Of a stretch of DNA of 64,000 nt, positions 26,970-36,097 are shown piece after piece. Each line of letters opens with the position of its first letter. Positions within the stretch are counted from its first letter, which is position 1. The translations under genes and the position numbers were made by a program. The stretch lies in the NCBI RefSeq assembly GCF_900236475.1, contig NZ_LT963352.1:6514001-6578000 (forward strand), read 5' to 3'. The notes beneath the pieces are model-generated. The model was not told the origin of the DNA. It did not search any database and was given only the letters and a program-made list of their open reading frames with translations. This DNA comes from Streptomyces chartreusis NRRL 3882 (GTDB lineage Bacteria; Actinomycetota; Actinomycetes; Streptomycetales; Streptomycetaceae).

Positions 26970-28769
26970 TCAGAGGCCCAGCTCGACCTCGAACTCGCCC
27001 GCTTCCAGGATGGCCTTGACCGCCGTCAGGTAACGGGCCGCGTCGGCGCCGTCCACCAGGCGGTGGTCGTAGGACAGGGTCAGGTACGTCATGTCGCGGA
27101 CGCCGATGACCGTGCCCTCCTCCGTCTCGATGACGGCGGGGCGCTTGACCGTGGCGCCGATGCCGAGGATCGCGACCTGGCCCGGCGGCACGATGATCGT
27201 GTCGAAGAGCGCGCCGCGCGACCCGGTGTTGCTGATGGTGAAGGTCGCGCCGGACAGCTCGTCCGGGGTGATCTTGTTGGCGCGGACCTTGCCCGCGAGC
27301 TCCGCCGTGGCCTTGGCGATACCGGCGAGGTTGAGGTCACCGGCGTTCTTGATGACCGGGGTCATCAGGCCCTTCTCGGAGTCCACCGCGATACCGATGT
27401 TCTCGGTGTCGAAGTAGGTGATGGTCCCCTCGGCCTCGTTGATTTTGGCGTTGATGGCCGGGTGGGCCTTCAGCGCCTGGGCCGCGGCCTTGACGAAGAA
27501 CGGCATCGGGGAGAGCTTGACGCCCTCACGGGCGGCGAAGGAGTCCTTCGCCCGGCCGCGCAGCTTCATCAGGCGGGTGACGTCGACCTCGACGACCGAG
27601 GACAGCTGGGCCTGCTCGTGCAGGGCCTTGACCATGTTGTCGCCGATGACCTTGCGGATCCGCGGCATCTTGATGGTCTGGCCGCGCAGCGGGGACGCCT
27701 CCAGCACCGGGGCCTTCTTGGCGGCCGACGGAGCGGCGGCGGCCGGGGCCGGGGCAGCGGCGGCGGCCTTGGCGGCCTCGGCGGCTGCCATGACGTCCTG
27801 CTTGCGGATGCGGCCGCCGACGCCGGTGCCCTTGACGGTGGACAGGTCGACGCCGTTCTCGGCGGCGAGCTTGCGCACCAGCGGGGTGACGTAGGCGCCG
27901 TCGTCGGCCGGCTTGGCGGCGGCCGGAGCGGCCGGTGCCTGGGCCGGAGCCGGGGCGGGAGCAGGAGCGGCCGGGGCCGGCTCGGGAGCCGGGGTGACCT
28001 GCTGCTGCGGAGCCGGGGCCGACGGAGCCTGCGGGGCCGGGGCCTGCGGGGCCGGGGCGGGCTGCGCCGGAGCCGGAGCCGGGGTGGGCTCGGGCTGGGC
28101 CGGGGCGGCCGGGGCCTCCTGCGCCGGGGCGGCGGCCGGAGCGGCGCCCGGGGCGCCGATGACGGCGAGCTTGGCGCCGACCTCGGCGGTCTCGTCCTCG
28201 CCGACCACGATCTCCAGCAGCGTGCCCGAGGCGGGCGCCGGGATCTCGGTGTCGACCTTGTCGGTGGAGACCTCGAGCAGCGGCTCGTCGGCCTCGACGC
28301 TGTCACCGACCGACTTCAGCCAGCGGGTGACGGTGCCCTCGGTGACGGACTCGCCGAGCGCGGGCAGGACCACGTCCGTGCCCTCGGCGGAGCCGCCGCC
28401 GGCGGCGGCGTCGGCGGTGGGAGCGGGCGCCGGGGCGGCCTGCTCGGTGGACGGGGCGGCCGGGGCCGGCTCGGGAGCGGGCTCGGCGACCTGCTCGGCG
28501 GCCGGGGCCGGGGCGGCAGCGGGCGCGCCCGTGCCGTCGTCGATCAGGGCCAGCTCGGCGCCGACCTCGACCGTCTCGTCCTCGGCGACCTTGATGGAGG
28601 CCAGGACACCGGCGGCGGGCGAGGGGATCTCGGTGTCGACCTTGTCGGTCGACACCTCGAGCAGCGGCTCGTCGGCCTCGACGCGCTCACCCTCGGCCTT
28701 CAGCCAGCGGGTGACAGTGCCCTCGGTGACGCTCTCGCCGAGCGCCGGAAGGGTTACGGAAACCGCCAT
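26970..28769 (-). CDS. sucB: dihydrolipoamide acyltransferase E2 (sucB/dlaT-type)
   Basis: 599 residues. Two lipoyl domains (residues ~2-78 and ~131-208, modified lysines 43 and 171 in STDKVDTE) are joined by long Ala/Pro linkers; the E3/E1-binding domain is ~293-330 ([15 protein letters not shown]) and the catalytic domain ends with [14 protein letters not shown]. In actinobacteria this protein can be the shared E2 of pyruvate and 2-oxoglutarate dehydrogenases; the neighbouring aceE and lpd fit that. The ATG at 28769 has AAGGAG upstream. Confidence 0.95.
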   Translation of the reverse strand: MAVSVTLPALGESVTEGTVTRWLKAEGERVEADEPLLEVSTDKVDTEIPSPAAGVLASIKVAEDETVEVGAELALIDDGTGAPAAAPAPAAEQVAEPAPEPAPAAPSTEQAAPAPAPTADAAAGGGSAEGTDVVLPALGESVTEGTVTRWLKSVGDSVEADEPLLEVSTDKVDTEIPAPASGTLLEIVVGEDETAEVGAKLAVIGAPGAAPAAAPAQEAPAAPAQPEPTPAPAPAQPAPAPQAPAPQAPSAPAPQQQVTPAPEPAPAAPAPAPAPAQAPAAPAAAKPADDGAYVTPLVRKLAAENGVDLSTVKGTGVGGRIRKQDVMAAAEAAKAAAAAPAPAAAAPSAAKKAPVLEASPLRGQTIKMPRIRKVIGDNMVKALHEQAQLSSVVEVDVTRLMKLRGRAKDSFAAREGVKLSPMPFFVKAAAQALKAHPAINAKINEAEGTITYFDTENIGIAVDSEKGLMTPVIKNAGDLNLAGIAKATAELAGKVRANKITPDELSGATFTISNTGSRGALFDTIIVPPGQVAILGIGATVKRPAVIETEEGTVIGVRDMTYLTLSYDHRLVDGADAARYLTAVKAILEAGEFEVELGL

Positions 28770-28830
28770 GGTTTCGGTTGCTCCTTACGGAAAGTGCGGA
28801 AGTCTGTCGTCGCGTTCGTCGACCGAGGGG

Positions 28831-30219
28831 TCAGTCGTGCGCGTGGAGGGGCTTGCCGGCCAGGGCCAGGTGGGCCTCGCCGAGCGCCTCGTTCTGCGTC
28901 GGGTGGGCGTGGATGAGCTGCGCGACCTCGGCCGGCAGCGCCTCCCAGTTGTAGATCAGCTGGGCTTCGCCGACCTGCTCGCCCATGCGGTCGCCGACCA
29001 TGTGGACGCCGACGACGGCACCGTCCTTGACCTGGACGAGCTTGATCTCGCCCGCGGTGTTCAGGATCTTGCTCCTGCCGTTGCCCGCGAGGTTGTACTT
29101 CAGAGCGACGACCTTGTCCGCGCCGTAGATCTCCTTGGCCTTGGCCTCGGTGATGCCGACGGAGGCGACCTCCGGGTGGCAGTACGTCACCCGCGGGACA
29201 CCGTCGTAGTCGATCGGAACGGTCTTCAGACCGGCCAGCCGCTCCGCCACCAGGATGCCCTCGGCGAAGCCGACGTGCGCGAGCTGGAGGGTCGGGACGA
29301 GGTCACCGACGGCGGAGATGGTCGGGACGTTCGTGCGCATGTACTCGTCGACCAGGACGTAGCCGCGGTCCATCGCGACGCCCTGCTCCTCGTAGCCCAG
29401 GCCCTGGGAGACCGGGCCGCGGCCGACCGCCACCAGCAGGACCTCGGCCTCGAACTCCTTGCCGTCGGCGAGGGTGACCTTGACACCGTCCTGGGTGTAC
29501 TCGGCCTTCTCGAAGAAGGTGCCCAGGTTGAACTTGATGCCGCGCTTGCGGAAGGCGCGCTCCAGCAGCTTGGAGGAGTTCTCGTCCTCGACCGGGACGA
29601 GGTGCTTCAGGCCCTCGATCACGGTGACGTCCGAGCCGAAGGACTTCCACGCCGAGGCGAATTCGACGCCGATGACACCGCCGCCGAGGATGATCGCGGA
29701 CTTCGGCACACGGTCCAGGACGAGGGCGTGGTCCGAGGAGATGATCCGGTCGCCGTCGATCTCCAGGCCGGGCAGCGACTTCGGCACGGAGCCGGTCGCG
29801 AGGAGCACGTGGCGGCCCTGGACGCGCCGGCCGTTCACGTCGACGGAGGTCGGGGAGGACAGCCGTCCCTCACCCTCGATGTAGGTCACCTTGCGGGAGG
29901 CGACAAGACCCTGCAGACCCTTGTACAGGCCCGCGACCACGCCGTCCTTGTACTTGTGGACGCCGGCGATGTCGATGCCCTCGAGCGTGGCCTTCACACC
30001 GAACTGCTCGCTCTCGCGGGCCTGGTCGGCGATCTCACCCGCGTGCAGCAGGGCCTTGGTGGGAATGCATCCCCGGTGCAGGCAGGTGCCGCCGACCTTG
30101 TCCTTCTCGATCAGGGCGACGTCCAGGCCCAGCTGCGCCCCGCGCAGGGCCGCGGCGTAACCACCGCTGCCACCGCCGAGGATCACTAGGTCGAAAACGG
30201 TGCTGGCGTCGTTCGCCAC
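28831..30219 (-). CDS. lpd: dihydrolipoyl dehydrogenase (E3)
   Basis: 462 residues. Reoxidises dihydrolipoyl groups with NAD+. FAD loop GGGSGGYAAA (~15-24), redox disulfide Cys46-Cys51 (GGTCLHRGC), NAD motif GGGVIGVEFASA and the C-terminal HPTQNEALGEA with the catalytic His-Glu pair. GTG 30219 with GGAGG seven bases upstream is chosen over the longer frame. It is the first gene of an lpd-sucB pair 61 bases apart. Confidence 0.95.
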   Translation of the reverse strand: MANDASTVFDLVILGGGSGGYAAALRGAQLGLDVALIEKDKVGGTCLHRGCIPTKALLHAGEIADQARESEQFGVKATLEGIDIAGVHKYKDGVVAGLYKGLQGLVASRKVTYIEGEGRLSSPTSVDVNGRRVQGRHVLLATGSVPKSLPGLEIDGDRIISSDHALVLDRVPKSAIILGGGVIGVEFASAWKSFGSDVTVIEGLKHLVPVEDENSSKLLERAFRKRGIKFNLGTFFEKAEYTQDGVKVTLADGKEFEAEVLLVAVGRGPVSQGLGYEEQGVAMDRGYVLVDEYMRTNVPTISAVGDLVPTLQLAHVGFAEGILVAERLAGLKTVPIDYDGVPRVTYCHPEVASVGITEAKAKEIYGADKVVALKYNLAGNGRSKILNTAGEIKLVQVKDGAVVGVHMVGDRMGEQVGEAQLIYNWEALPAEVAQLIHAHPTQNEALGEAHLALAGKPLHAHD

Positions 30220-30409
30220 GTCACGTCCTCCATGCATGTGCGCCGTACGCCGGTCTTCAGTGACCGGCAGGCGGCTGGTGTCCGGCCGCTCGTTCTTCGG
30301 CCCTTCGGTGGGGCCCTGTCCTGCCGAGCCCCATCTTCGCACTTGTCAGCACAGAAGGAGACGCCGGGCTGCTGTGTGAGACGCCCCACGTTCACATGAG
30401 CCGCGCCCA

Positions 30410-30443
30410 CGGGGCGCGGGGAACTGCGCGACCAGCCCCCACG
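30410..30443. repeat. dispersed GC-rich repeat, copy 3
   Basis: CGGGGCGCGGGGAACTGCGC then GACCAGCCCCCAC, the canonical form of the unit, just downstream of pepA's stop side and upstream of lpd. Confidence 0.8.
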
Positions 30444-30491
30444 CCCCCGCACTCGCCGCGCAACCGGCGAGAGGCGAGCTGAGAGGCGAAC

Positions 30492-32018
30492 TCAGCCGAG
30501 GTCCCCCGCGGCCGTCAGTTCGGCCAGCCGCACCAGCGTCCGCACACCGCTGCCCGTGCCGCCCTTCGGCGTGTACCCGAACGGTCCGCCCTCATTGAAG
30601 GCCGGCCCGGCGATGTCGAGGTGCGCCCAGGCGATCCCCTCGCCCACGAACTCGCGCAGGAAAAGCCCGGCGACCAGCCCGCCGCCCATCCGCTCACCCA
30701 TGTTCGCGATGTCGGCCGTGGGCGAGTCCATCCCCTTGCGCAGGTGCTCAGGCAGCGGCATCGGCCACGCCGGCTCCCCGACCTCCTCCGCCGCCTCGTA
30801 CAGCGCCGTACGGAAGGAGTCGTCGTTGCCCATGATCCCGAACGTCCGGTTCCCCAGCGCCAGCACCATCGCCCCGGTCAGCGTCGCGACGTCCACGATC
30901 GCGTCCGGCTTCTCCTGGGACGCCGCCCACAGGGCGTCGGCCAGCACCAGCCGGCCCTCCGCGTCGGTGTTGAGCACCTCCACCGTCTTGCCGCTGTACA
31001 TCCGCAGCACGTCACCCGGACGGGTCGCGGACCCGGAGGGCATGTTCTCGGCCAGCGCCAGCCAGCCGGTGACGTTGACCTCCAGGCCGAGGCGCGCGGC
31101 GGCGACGACCGCGGCGAACACCGCGGCCGCGCCGCTCATGTCGCACTTCATCGTCTCGTTGTGACCGGCCGGCTTCAGCGAGATGCCGCCCGAGTCGTAC
31201 GTGATGCCCTTGCCGACGAAGGCGAGGTGCTTCTTCGCCTTCGAGGAGGTGTACGACAGCTTCACCAGGCGCGGTCCCGCCGCCGAGCCGGCCCCGACGC
31301 CGAGGATGCCGCCGTAGCCGCCCTTCTCCAGGGCCTTCACGTCGAGCACCTGCACCTTGATGCCGTGCTCCTTGGCCGCCGCCTGCGCGATCGCGGCGAA
31401 CGCCTCGGGGTTCAGGTCGTTCGGCGGCGTGTTGACCAGGTCGCGGGCGCGGTTGAGCTCCTCGGACACGGCGACGGCACGCTCGACGGCGGCCTTGTAC
31501 GCCTTGTCGCGGGGCTTGCCGCCGAGCAGGGCCACCTCGGCGAGGGGGGCCTTGCCGTTCTTCGCCTTGGGGTCCTTGCCGTTGCCCTTGTAGGCGTCGA
31601 AGGAGTACGCGCCGAGCAGCGCGCCCTCCCCGATCGCGCCGGCGTCGGCGGCGTCCGTCAGGGGCAGGGCGAAGGCGGCTTTCTTGGACCCGGTCAGGGC
31701 GCGGGCGGCGACACCGGCGGCCTTGCGCAGGGCCTCGGTGTCGTAGGCGGCGTCCTTCTCGGGCACCGCGCCCAGGCCCACCGCCAGCACGAGCGGTGCC
31801 TTGAAGCCGGACGGGGCCGGCAGCTTCGTCACCTCGCCCTCGGCACCGGAGGCGCCGAGAGTCTCCAGAACGCCGGCGAGCCTGCCGTCGTACGCCTTGT
31901 CCACGGCCTCGGCGCCCGGTGCGACGACCGGCCCCTTGGCACCCTTGGCGACACCGATCACGATGGCGTCGGCCCGCAGACCGGGCGCCGCGGCGGTGCT
32001 GAGAGTGAGAGCAGTCAC
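30492..32018 (-). CDS. pepA: leucyl aminopeptidase (M17)
   Basis: 508 residues. Two-metal cytosolic aminopeptidase. The C-terminal half carries KGITYDSGGISLKP, the MKCDMSGAAAV metal site and the signature NTDAEGRLVLAD. The N-terminal domain is variable as usual. GTG 32018 gives MTALTLSTAAAPG. Released peptides feed amino-acid pools; the gene is conserved beside lpd/sucB in actinobacteria. Downstream lies a copy of the GC repeat. Confidence 0.95.
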   Translation of the reverse strand: MTALTLSTAAAPGLRADAIVIGVAKGAKGPVVAPGAEAVDKAYDGRLAGVLETLGASGAEGEVTKLPAPSGFKAPLVLAVGLGAVPEKDAAYDTEALRKAAGVAARALTGSKKAAFALPLTDAADAGAIGEGALLGAYSFDAYKGNGKDPKAKNGKAPLAEVALLGGKPRDKAYKAAVERAVAVSEELNRARDLVNTPPNDLNPEAFAAIAQAAAKEHGIKVQVLDVKALEKGGYGGILGVGAGSAAGPRLVKLSYTSSKAKKHLAFVGKGITYDSGGISLKPAGHNETMKCDMSGAAAVFAAVVAAARLGLEVNVTGWLALAENMPSGSATRPGDVLRMYSGKTVEVLNTDAEGRLVLADALWAASQEKPDAIVDVATLTGAMVLALGNRTFGIMGNDDSFRTALYEAAEEVGEPAWPMPLPEHLRKGMDSPTADIANMGERMGGGLVAGLFLREFVGEGIAWAHLDIAGPAFNEGGPFGYTPKGGTGSGVRTLVRLAELTAAGDLG

Positions 32019-32364
32019 GGTGGTGAAATCTCGCTTCCGATGTGAAGTTGCTGTGGTCGAACGGTGTGGGTCGACCGGGCCCGACAGCCGACCCTATTCC
32101 GACCTCAGGGTTCGGGTGTCACGGGGCCTTCCCCGGTGCGGCGAACACTCGACGACGAGACTACGCGCGTGGCCGTGTTCGCTCATTCCTGCGGGCGTTC
32201 ACCTGTCGGTGGCGTAGTGGCCATTTCTTGATCCTCCATGTCGGTGAACTGAGTCACACTCGTCGAGATCCGGTGAGCGCCCTGCTCACCGCTTTGCATG
32301 ATTTCCACGGATCCTCCTCTGTGCGACCGCAAGGGGATCTCGGGGATCTTCTGGGGGAGGAACC
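32019..32364. other. divergent regulatory region between pepA and the exopolysaccharide locus
   Basis: 346 bases without a gene. It must hold both promoters. The notable element is an inverted repeat CGGTGAGC-GCCCT-GCTCACCG at 32271-32291, about 75 bases before the deacetylase start. The GC content is lower than in the surrounding genes between 32100 and 32330. No certain -35/-10 pair could be chosen. Confidence 0.6.
32271..32291. promoter_or_regulatory. inverted repeat upstream of the deacetylase gene
   Basis: Perfect eight-base arms CGGTGAGC/GCTCACCG with a five-base loop. It could be an operator or a 5' leader hairpin for the gene at 32365. Confidence 0.4.
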
Positions 32365-34398
32365 ATGGCGCAGCGTGCGCGCAGGTGGAGAAGCACGGCC
32401 GCCGCGGTGACGGCGGCGGGCGTGATCACGGCCGGGGCGGTGGCGCCGGGGGCGTCGGCCGCGGAGGAAGCCCGCATCGATCTGAAGGTGCTGGTGGTGG
32501 ACAACGGCGACAGCCCCGTCCGGGCCGTCACCGCCCAGCTGAGGAGCACGGGCGTCCCGTACACGACCATCGACCTGAACGACACCGGCCGCCCGAAGAT
32601 CACCGAGTCGTTCCTGAGCGACACGGTGAACGGCAGCCCCCGCGCCAAGTACCAGGGCGTCGTCCTGCCGAACGAGTCCCCGTTCGGCGCGGGCTCCGCC
32701 GAACAGGCCGCCCTGGAGACGTACGAGCGGACGTACGGCATCCCACAGGTCGACGCCTACACCTGGGCGCACCCGGAGGTCGGCCTCGACTACACCAGCG
32801 AGGGTGGCTGGGCGGGCACTCTTGACGGGCGCGAGGCATCCGTCACCGTGGCGGGGAAGGCGGGCTGGTTCGGCTACCTCGACAGCGCGTTCCGGTTCGA
32901 GGACAACGCGCCCGCCGTCCAGGAGAGTTACGGCTATGTGGCCCGGCCCCGCGCCGGCTTCACCAGCTACGTCGACATCCCCGTGCCCGGCGGATCCGGC
33001 CGCGGCAGCCTCGTCGGCGAGTACGCCCACGACGGCCGCCGCGAACTCGTCGTGACCTTCGCCTACAACGGCAATCAGCAGCAGTTCCGGCTGCTGGCCC
33101 GGGGCATCGTCGAGTGGCTCACCCAGGGCGTGCACCTCGGGCAGATCCGCAACTCCTTCGCCGTGCACGTCGACGACGTGTTCGCCCCGGACAGCCGCTG
33201 GGACACCGTGCGCAACTGCACCCCGGGCGACTTCGACTGCGCGGGCGGCGACGGCGAGGGCACCACCCCGATCCGCATGACCGCGGACGACGCCGCCTAC
33301 GCCGCCCAGTGGCAGCGCGAGCACGGCTTCACCATGGACATGGTCTACAACGCCGGCTCCGGCGAGGAGTGGAAGACCGAGCACGGCGGGACCGACGCCC
33401 TGACCGACCGGCTGCTCGCCGACAAGGCGCAGTACCGCTGGGTCAACCACACCTACACGCACCCCTTCCTGGGCTGCGTCCAGGACACCTCCGCCGTCCC
33501 GTGGAGCTGCGCGAAGAACGCCGACGGCTCGACGAAGTACATGAGCCGCGCCGAGATCGCCGCGCAGATCCGCGACAACCACGACTGGGCGGTGAACAAG
33601 GGCCTGCCCGTCGACCGCACCGAGCTGGTCACCGGTGAGCACTCGGGCCTGAAGACACTGCCCCAGCAGCCCGACGACAACCCCAACCTGGCCGGCGCGC
33701 TGGCCGACACCGGCGTCAGGTGGATCGCCTCGGACAACTCCCGCGAGCCCGAGCAGCGCGCGGTCGGCAACGCGCTGACCGTGCCCCGCCACCCGATGAA
33801 CGTGTACTACAACGTGGGTACGGCGGCCGAGATGGCCGACGAGTACAACTGGGTCTACACCTCGCGGGCCGACGGCGGCAGCGGCGTCTGCGAGGACAAC
33901 CCCACCTCGACCTGCCTCGACGAGCCCCTCGACACCGCCACCGGCTACGCCGGGCACATCGTTCCGCAGGAGGCGCGCACCGCCCTCGGGCACGTCCTCG
34001 CGGGCGACCCCCGGCCGCACTACGCGCACCAGTCCAACCTGGCCGAGGACCGGCTGCTCTACCCGGTCATGGAGAAGGTGCTGGACGACTACCGGGCGAT
34101 GTTCGCCGACAACACCCCGCTGGAGAACCCCCGGCACAGCGCCATCGGCACCGAGGTGCAGCGCCGCGCCGCCTGGCAGACCGCCCTGGCGAACGGGCGC
34201 GTGACCGCGTACCGCATCGGCGACACGGTCACGGTCACCGCCCCGTCCGGGACGCAGATCCCGGTGACGGCGCCGGAGGGAACGAAGCAGCAACTCCTGC
34301 TCAGCACGACCGCCTTCGGCACCCCGTACGCGGGAGCCCGCTCGGCCTGGACCACCCCGGCAGCACTCCAGTCGGCTCTCACCTTGAAGTTGCCGTAG
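32365..34398 (+). CDS. secreted NodB-type polysaccharide deacetylase (Agd3/CE18-like)
   Basis: 677 residues. A Sec signal peptide ends near residue 33 (PGASA-AEE). The N-terminal ~230 residues form beta-rich domains (VLVVDNGDSPVRAVTAQL ... YVDIPVPGGSG) resembling the carbohydrate-binding part of the fungal deacetylase Agd3. The NodB core follows: Asp motif HVDDVF at 268-273 and His motif HTYTH at 362-366. Agd3-type enzymes remove acetyl groups from GalNAc in galactosaminogalactan. GGGGGAGG precedes ATG 32365. It leads the pelF-like operon by ~150 bases. The CE18 assignment is by motif and context only. Confidence 0.72.
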   Translation: MAQRARRWRSTAAAVTAAGVITAGAVAPGASAAEEARIDLKVLVVDNGDSPVRAVTAQLRSTGVPYTTIDLNDTGRPKITESFLSDTVNGSPRAKYQGVVLPNESPFGAGSAEQAALETYERTYGIPQVDAYTWAHPEVGLDYTSEGGWAGTLDGREASVTVAGKAGWFGYLDSAFRFEDNAPAVQESYGYVARPRAGFTSYVDIPVPGGSGRGSLVGEYAHDGRRELVVTFAYNGNQQQFRLLARGIVEWLTQGVHLGQIRNSFAVHVDDVFAPDSRWDTVRNCTPGDFDCAGGDGEGTTPIRMTADDAAYAAQWQREHGFTMDMVYNAGSGEEWKTEHGGTDALTDRLLADKAQYRWVNHTYTHPFLGCVQDTSAVPWSCAKNADGSTKYMSRAEIAAQIRDNHDWAVNKGLPVDRTELVTGEHSGLKTLPQQPDDNPNLAGALADTGVRWIASDNSREPEQRAVGNALTVPRHPMNVYYNVGTAAEMADEYNWVYTSRADGGSGVCEDNPTSTCLDEPLDTATGYAGHIVPQEARTALGHVLAGDPRPHYAHQSNLAEDRLLYPVMEKVLDDYRAMFADNTPLENPRHSAIGTEVQRRAAWQTALANGRVTAYRIGDTVTVTAPSGTQIPVTAPEGTKQQLLLSTTAFGTPYAGARSAWTTPAALQSALTLKLP

Positions 34399-34418
34399 AG
34401 GGAAACGCCCTTCTTCTC

Positions 34419-34479
34419 AGGGGCGCGGGGCCGCATGTGATGTGCGGCTCCGCCACGGGGGCGCGACCAGCCCACCACG
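34419..34479. repeat. dispersed GC-rich repeat, copy 4
   Basis: AGGGGCGCGGGGCC, a GCATGTGATGTGCGGCTCCGC middle, then GGGGGCGCGACCAGCCCAC. It shares the middle module with copy 1 and separates the deacetylase gene from the pelF-like gene, where it may end or attenuate transcription. Confidence 0.75.
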
Positions 34480-34546
34480 ATCCCGCACTCGGCATCCGGG
34501 CAAGCAGTTCCCCGCACATCATCCGCACCACAGGGGGAAACACCGC

Positions 34547-36097
34547 ATGAGGCGAACAGGCCGTCATGTCACCATGCTCACGGAAGGCACCTACCCGCAC
34601 GTCCACGGCGGCGTCAGCACCTGGTGCGACCAGCTCGTCAAGGGCATGCCCGAGGTCGACTTCCACCTCGTCTCGCTCACCGGCAACGGCCGCGAACCCA
34701 TCACCTGGGAACTGCCGCCCAACGTCTGCCGGCACACCACCGTCCCGACCTGGGGCCCGCGCCCCGGCCGCCCGAGACCGCCGTACGGCAGAGCCCGTCG
34801 CCGCTTCACCGAGACCTACGAGCGCTTCCTGCTCTCCTTCCTCGACCCCGGCTCGCACGCCGACTTCGGCGAGTCCCTGAACGAGCTGGCCGGACTCGCC
34901 CGCGACGGACGCCTGTCGGCCGCGCTGCGCACCGAGTCGGCGCTGCGGTCCCTCATGTGGATCTGGACGATGCCGCATCTGCCGACGGCCGCCGCCCGCC
35001 CCACCGTGCACGACGCGCTGACCGCGACCGACCTGCTGGAACACGCCCTGCGCCCGCTCGGCGTCCGTATCCCGGAGGACTCCGTCGCGCACGCCGTCAG
35101 CAGCGGCCTCGCGACCCTGCCCGCGCTCGCCGCCCGCCATTTGGACGGTGTGCCGTTCCTGCTCACCGAGCACGGCATCTACCTGCGCGAGCGCTACCTC
35201 GGCTACCGCCGTGACGCCCAGCGCTGGCCCGTGAAGGCCTTCATGCTGGGCTTCTACCGGGAGCTCAACTCCTACGGCTACCGCGCCGCCGACCTGATCA
35301 CGCCGTGCAACCAGTACAACCGCCGGTGGGAGGAGCGCGGCGGCGCCGACGCCGACAAGATCCGCACGGTCTACAACGGCGTCGACCCGGCCGCCTTCCC
35401 GCACGCCGGACCCGAGCCCGAGGTCCCCACCCTGTCCTGGTGCGGCCGGATCGACCCCATCAAGGACCTGGAGACCCTCATCCGGGCCTACGCGATGGTG
35501 CGCGCCGAGATCCCGGCGACCCGGCTGAGGCTCTTCGGCCCGGTCCCGCCCGGCGGCGAGGCCTACGGCACCCGGCTGGAGAAGCTCGCGGCCGAACTGG
35601 GCGTGACCGACGGCCTGACCTTCGAGGGCCGCATCACCGAGGTCTGGCGGGCCTATGCGGCCGGGCACCTGGTCATGCTGTCGTCGATCTCCGAGGGCTT
35701 CCCCTTCTCCATCATCGAGGCCATGTCGTGCGGCCGTACGACGGTGTCGACGGACGTCGGGGGAGTGCGCGAGGCGGTCGGCGACACGGGTCTGGTCGTG
35801 CCGCCGCGCGAGCCGGAGAAGATGGCCGCCGCCGCGCTGGCCCTGCTCAAGGACGACCGACGGCGCATCGAACTGGGGCAGTTGTCGCGGCAGCGCGTCA
35901 TCGACCGGTTCACGCTGCGCCGCTCGGTGGACGCCTTCCGCACCATCTACAAGGAACTCGCGGGCGAGGACGAGGTGTACGAGCCGACGGTGGAGACCGT
36001 GGCCGACTGGACCCTGGAGCTGCGCGATCCCTGGTACGCGTCCACGGCGGTATCGGGGTCCCCCCGGACGGAGTCCGGGGGAGGGGCGGGCTGGTGA
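34547..36097 (+). CDS. pelF: PelF-type GT4 glycosyltransferase
   Basis: 516 residues. Cytosolic retaining glycosyltransferase. The N-terminal fold starts HVTMLTEGTYPHVHGGVSTW; the PelF hallmark TEHGIYLRERYL is at ~206-217; the GT-B C-terminal domain has WCGRIDPIKDLETLI, SSISEGFPFSIIEAM (Glu383) and CGRTTVSTDVGGVREAV. In Pseudomonas PelF polymerises GalNAc from a UDP-sugar for Pel. GGGGGA precedes ATG 34547. Its stop overlaps the next GTG. A perfect hairpin (36061-36081) inside the last codons makes the C-terminus Gly/Ser-rich and may be an inserted repeat. The symbol is by family. Confidence 0.88.
   Translation: MRRTGRHVTMLTEGTYPHVHGGVSTWCDQLVKGMPEVDFHLVSLTGNGREPITWELPPNVCRHTTVPTWGPRPGRPRPPYGRARRRFTETYERFLLSFLDPGSHADFGESLNELAGLARDGRLSAALRTESALRSLMWIWTMPHLPTAAARPTVHDALTATDLLEHALRPLGVRIPEDSVAHAVSSGLATLPALAARHLDGVPFLLTEHGIYLRERYLGYRRDAQRWPVKAFMLGFYRELNSYGYRAADLITPCNQYNRRWEERGGADADKIRTVYNGVDPAAFPHAGPEPEVPTLSWCGRIDPIKDLETLIRAYAMVRAEIPATRLRLFGPVPPGGEAYGTRLEKLAAELGVTDGLTFEGRITEVWRAYAAGHLVMLSSISEGFPFSIIEAMSCGRTTVSTDVGGVREAVGDTGLVVPPREPEKMAAAALALLKDDRRRIELGQLSRQRVIDRFTLRRSVDAFRTIYKELAGEDEVYEPTVETVADWTLELRDPWYASTAVSGSPRTESGGGAGW
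36061..36081. repeat. hairpin repeat inside the 3' end of the pelF-like gene
   Basis: CCCCCGGAC and GTCCGGGGG flank GGA. It is read through as Pro/Arg/Thr/Glu/Ser/Gly codons, and lies just before the overlapping GTG of the next gene, where it could tune its translation or end some transcripts. Confidence 0.65.

Noticed and set aside
32254-34293. A 2-kb minus-strand open frame opposite the deacetylase gene
   Set aside because: Val/Gly/Arg-rich composition with no domains; the signal peptide and NodB motifs fix the plus strand.
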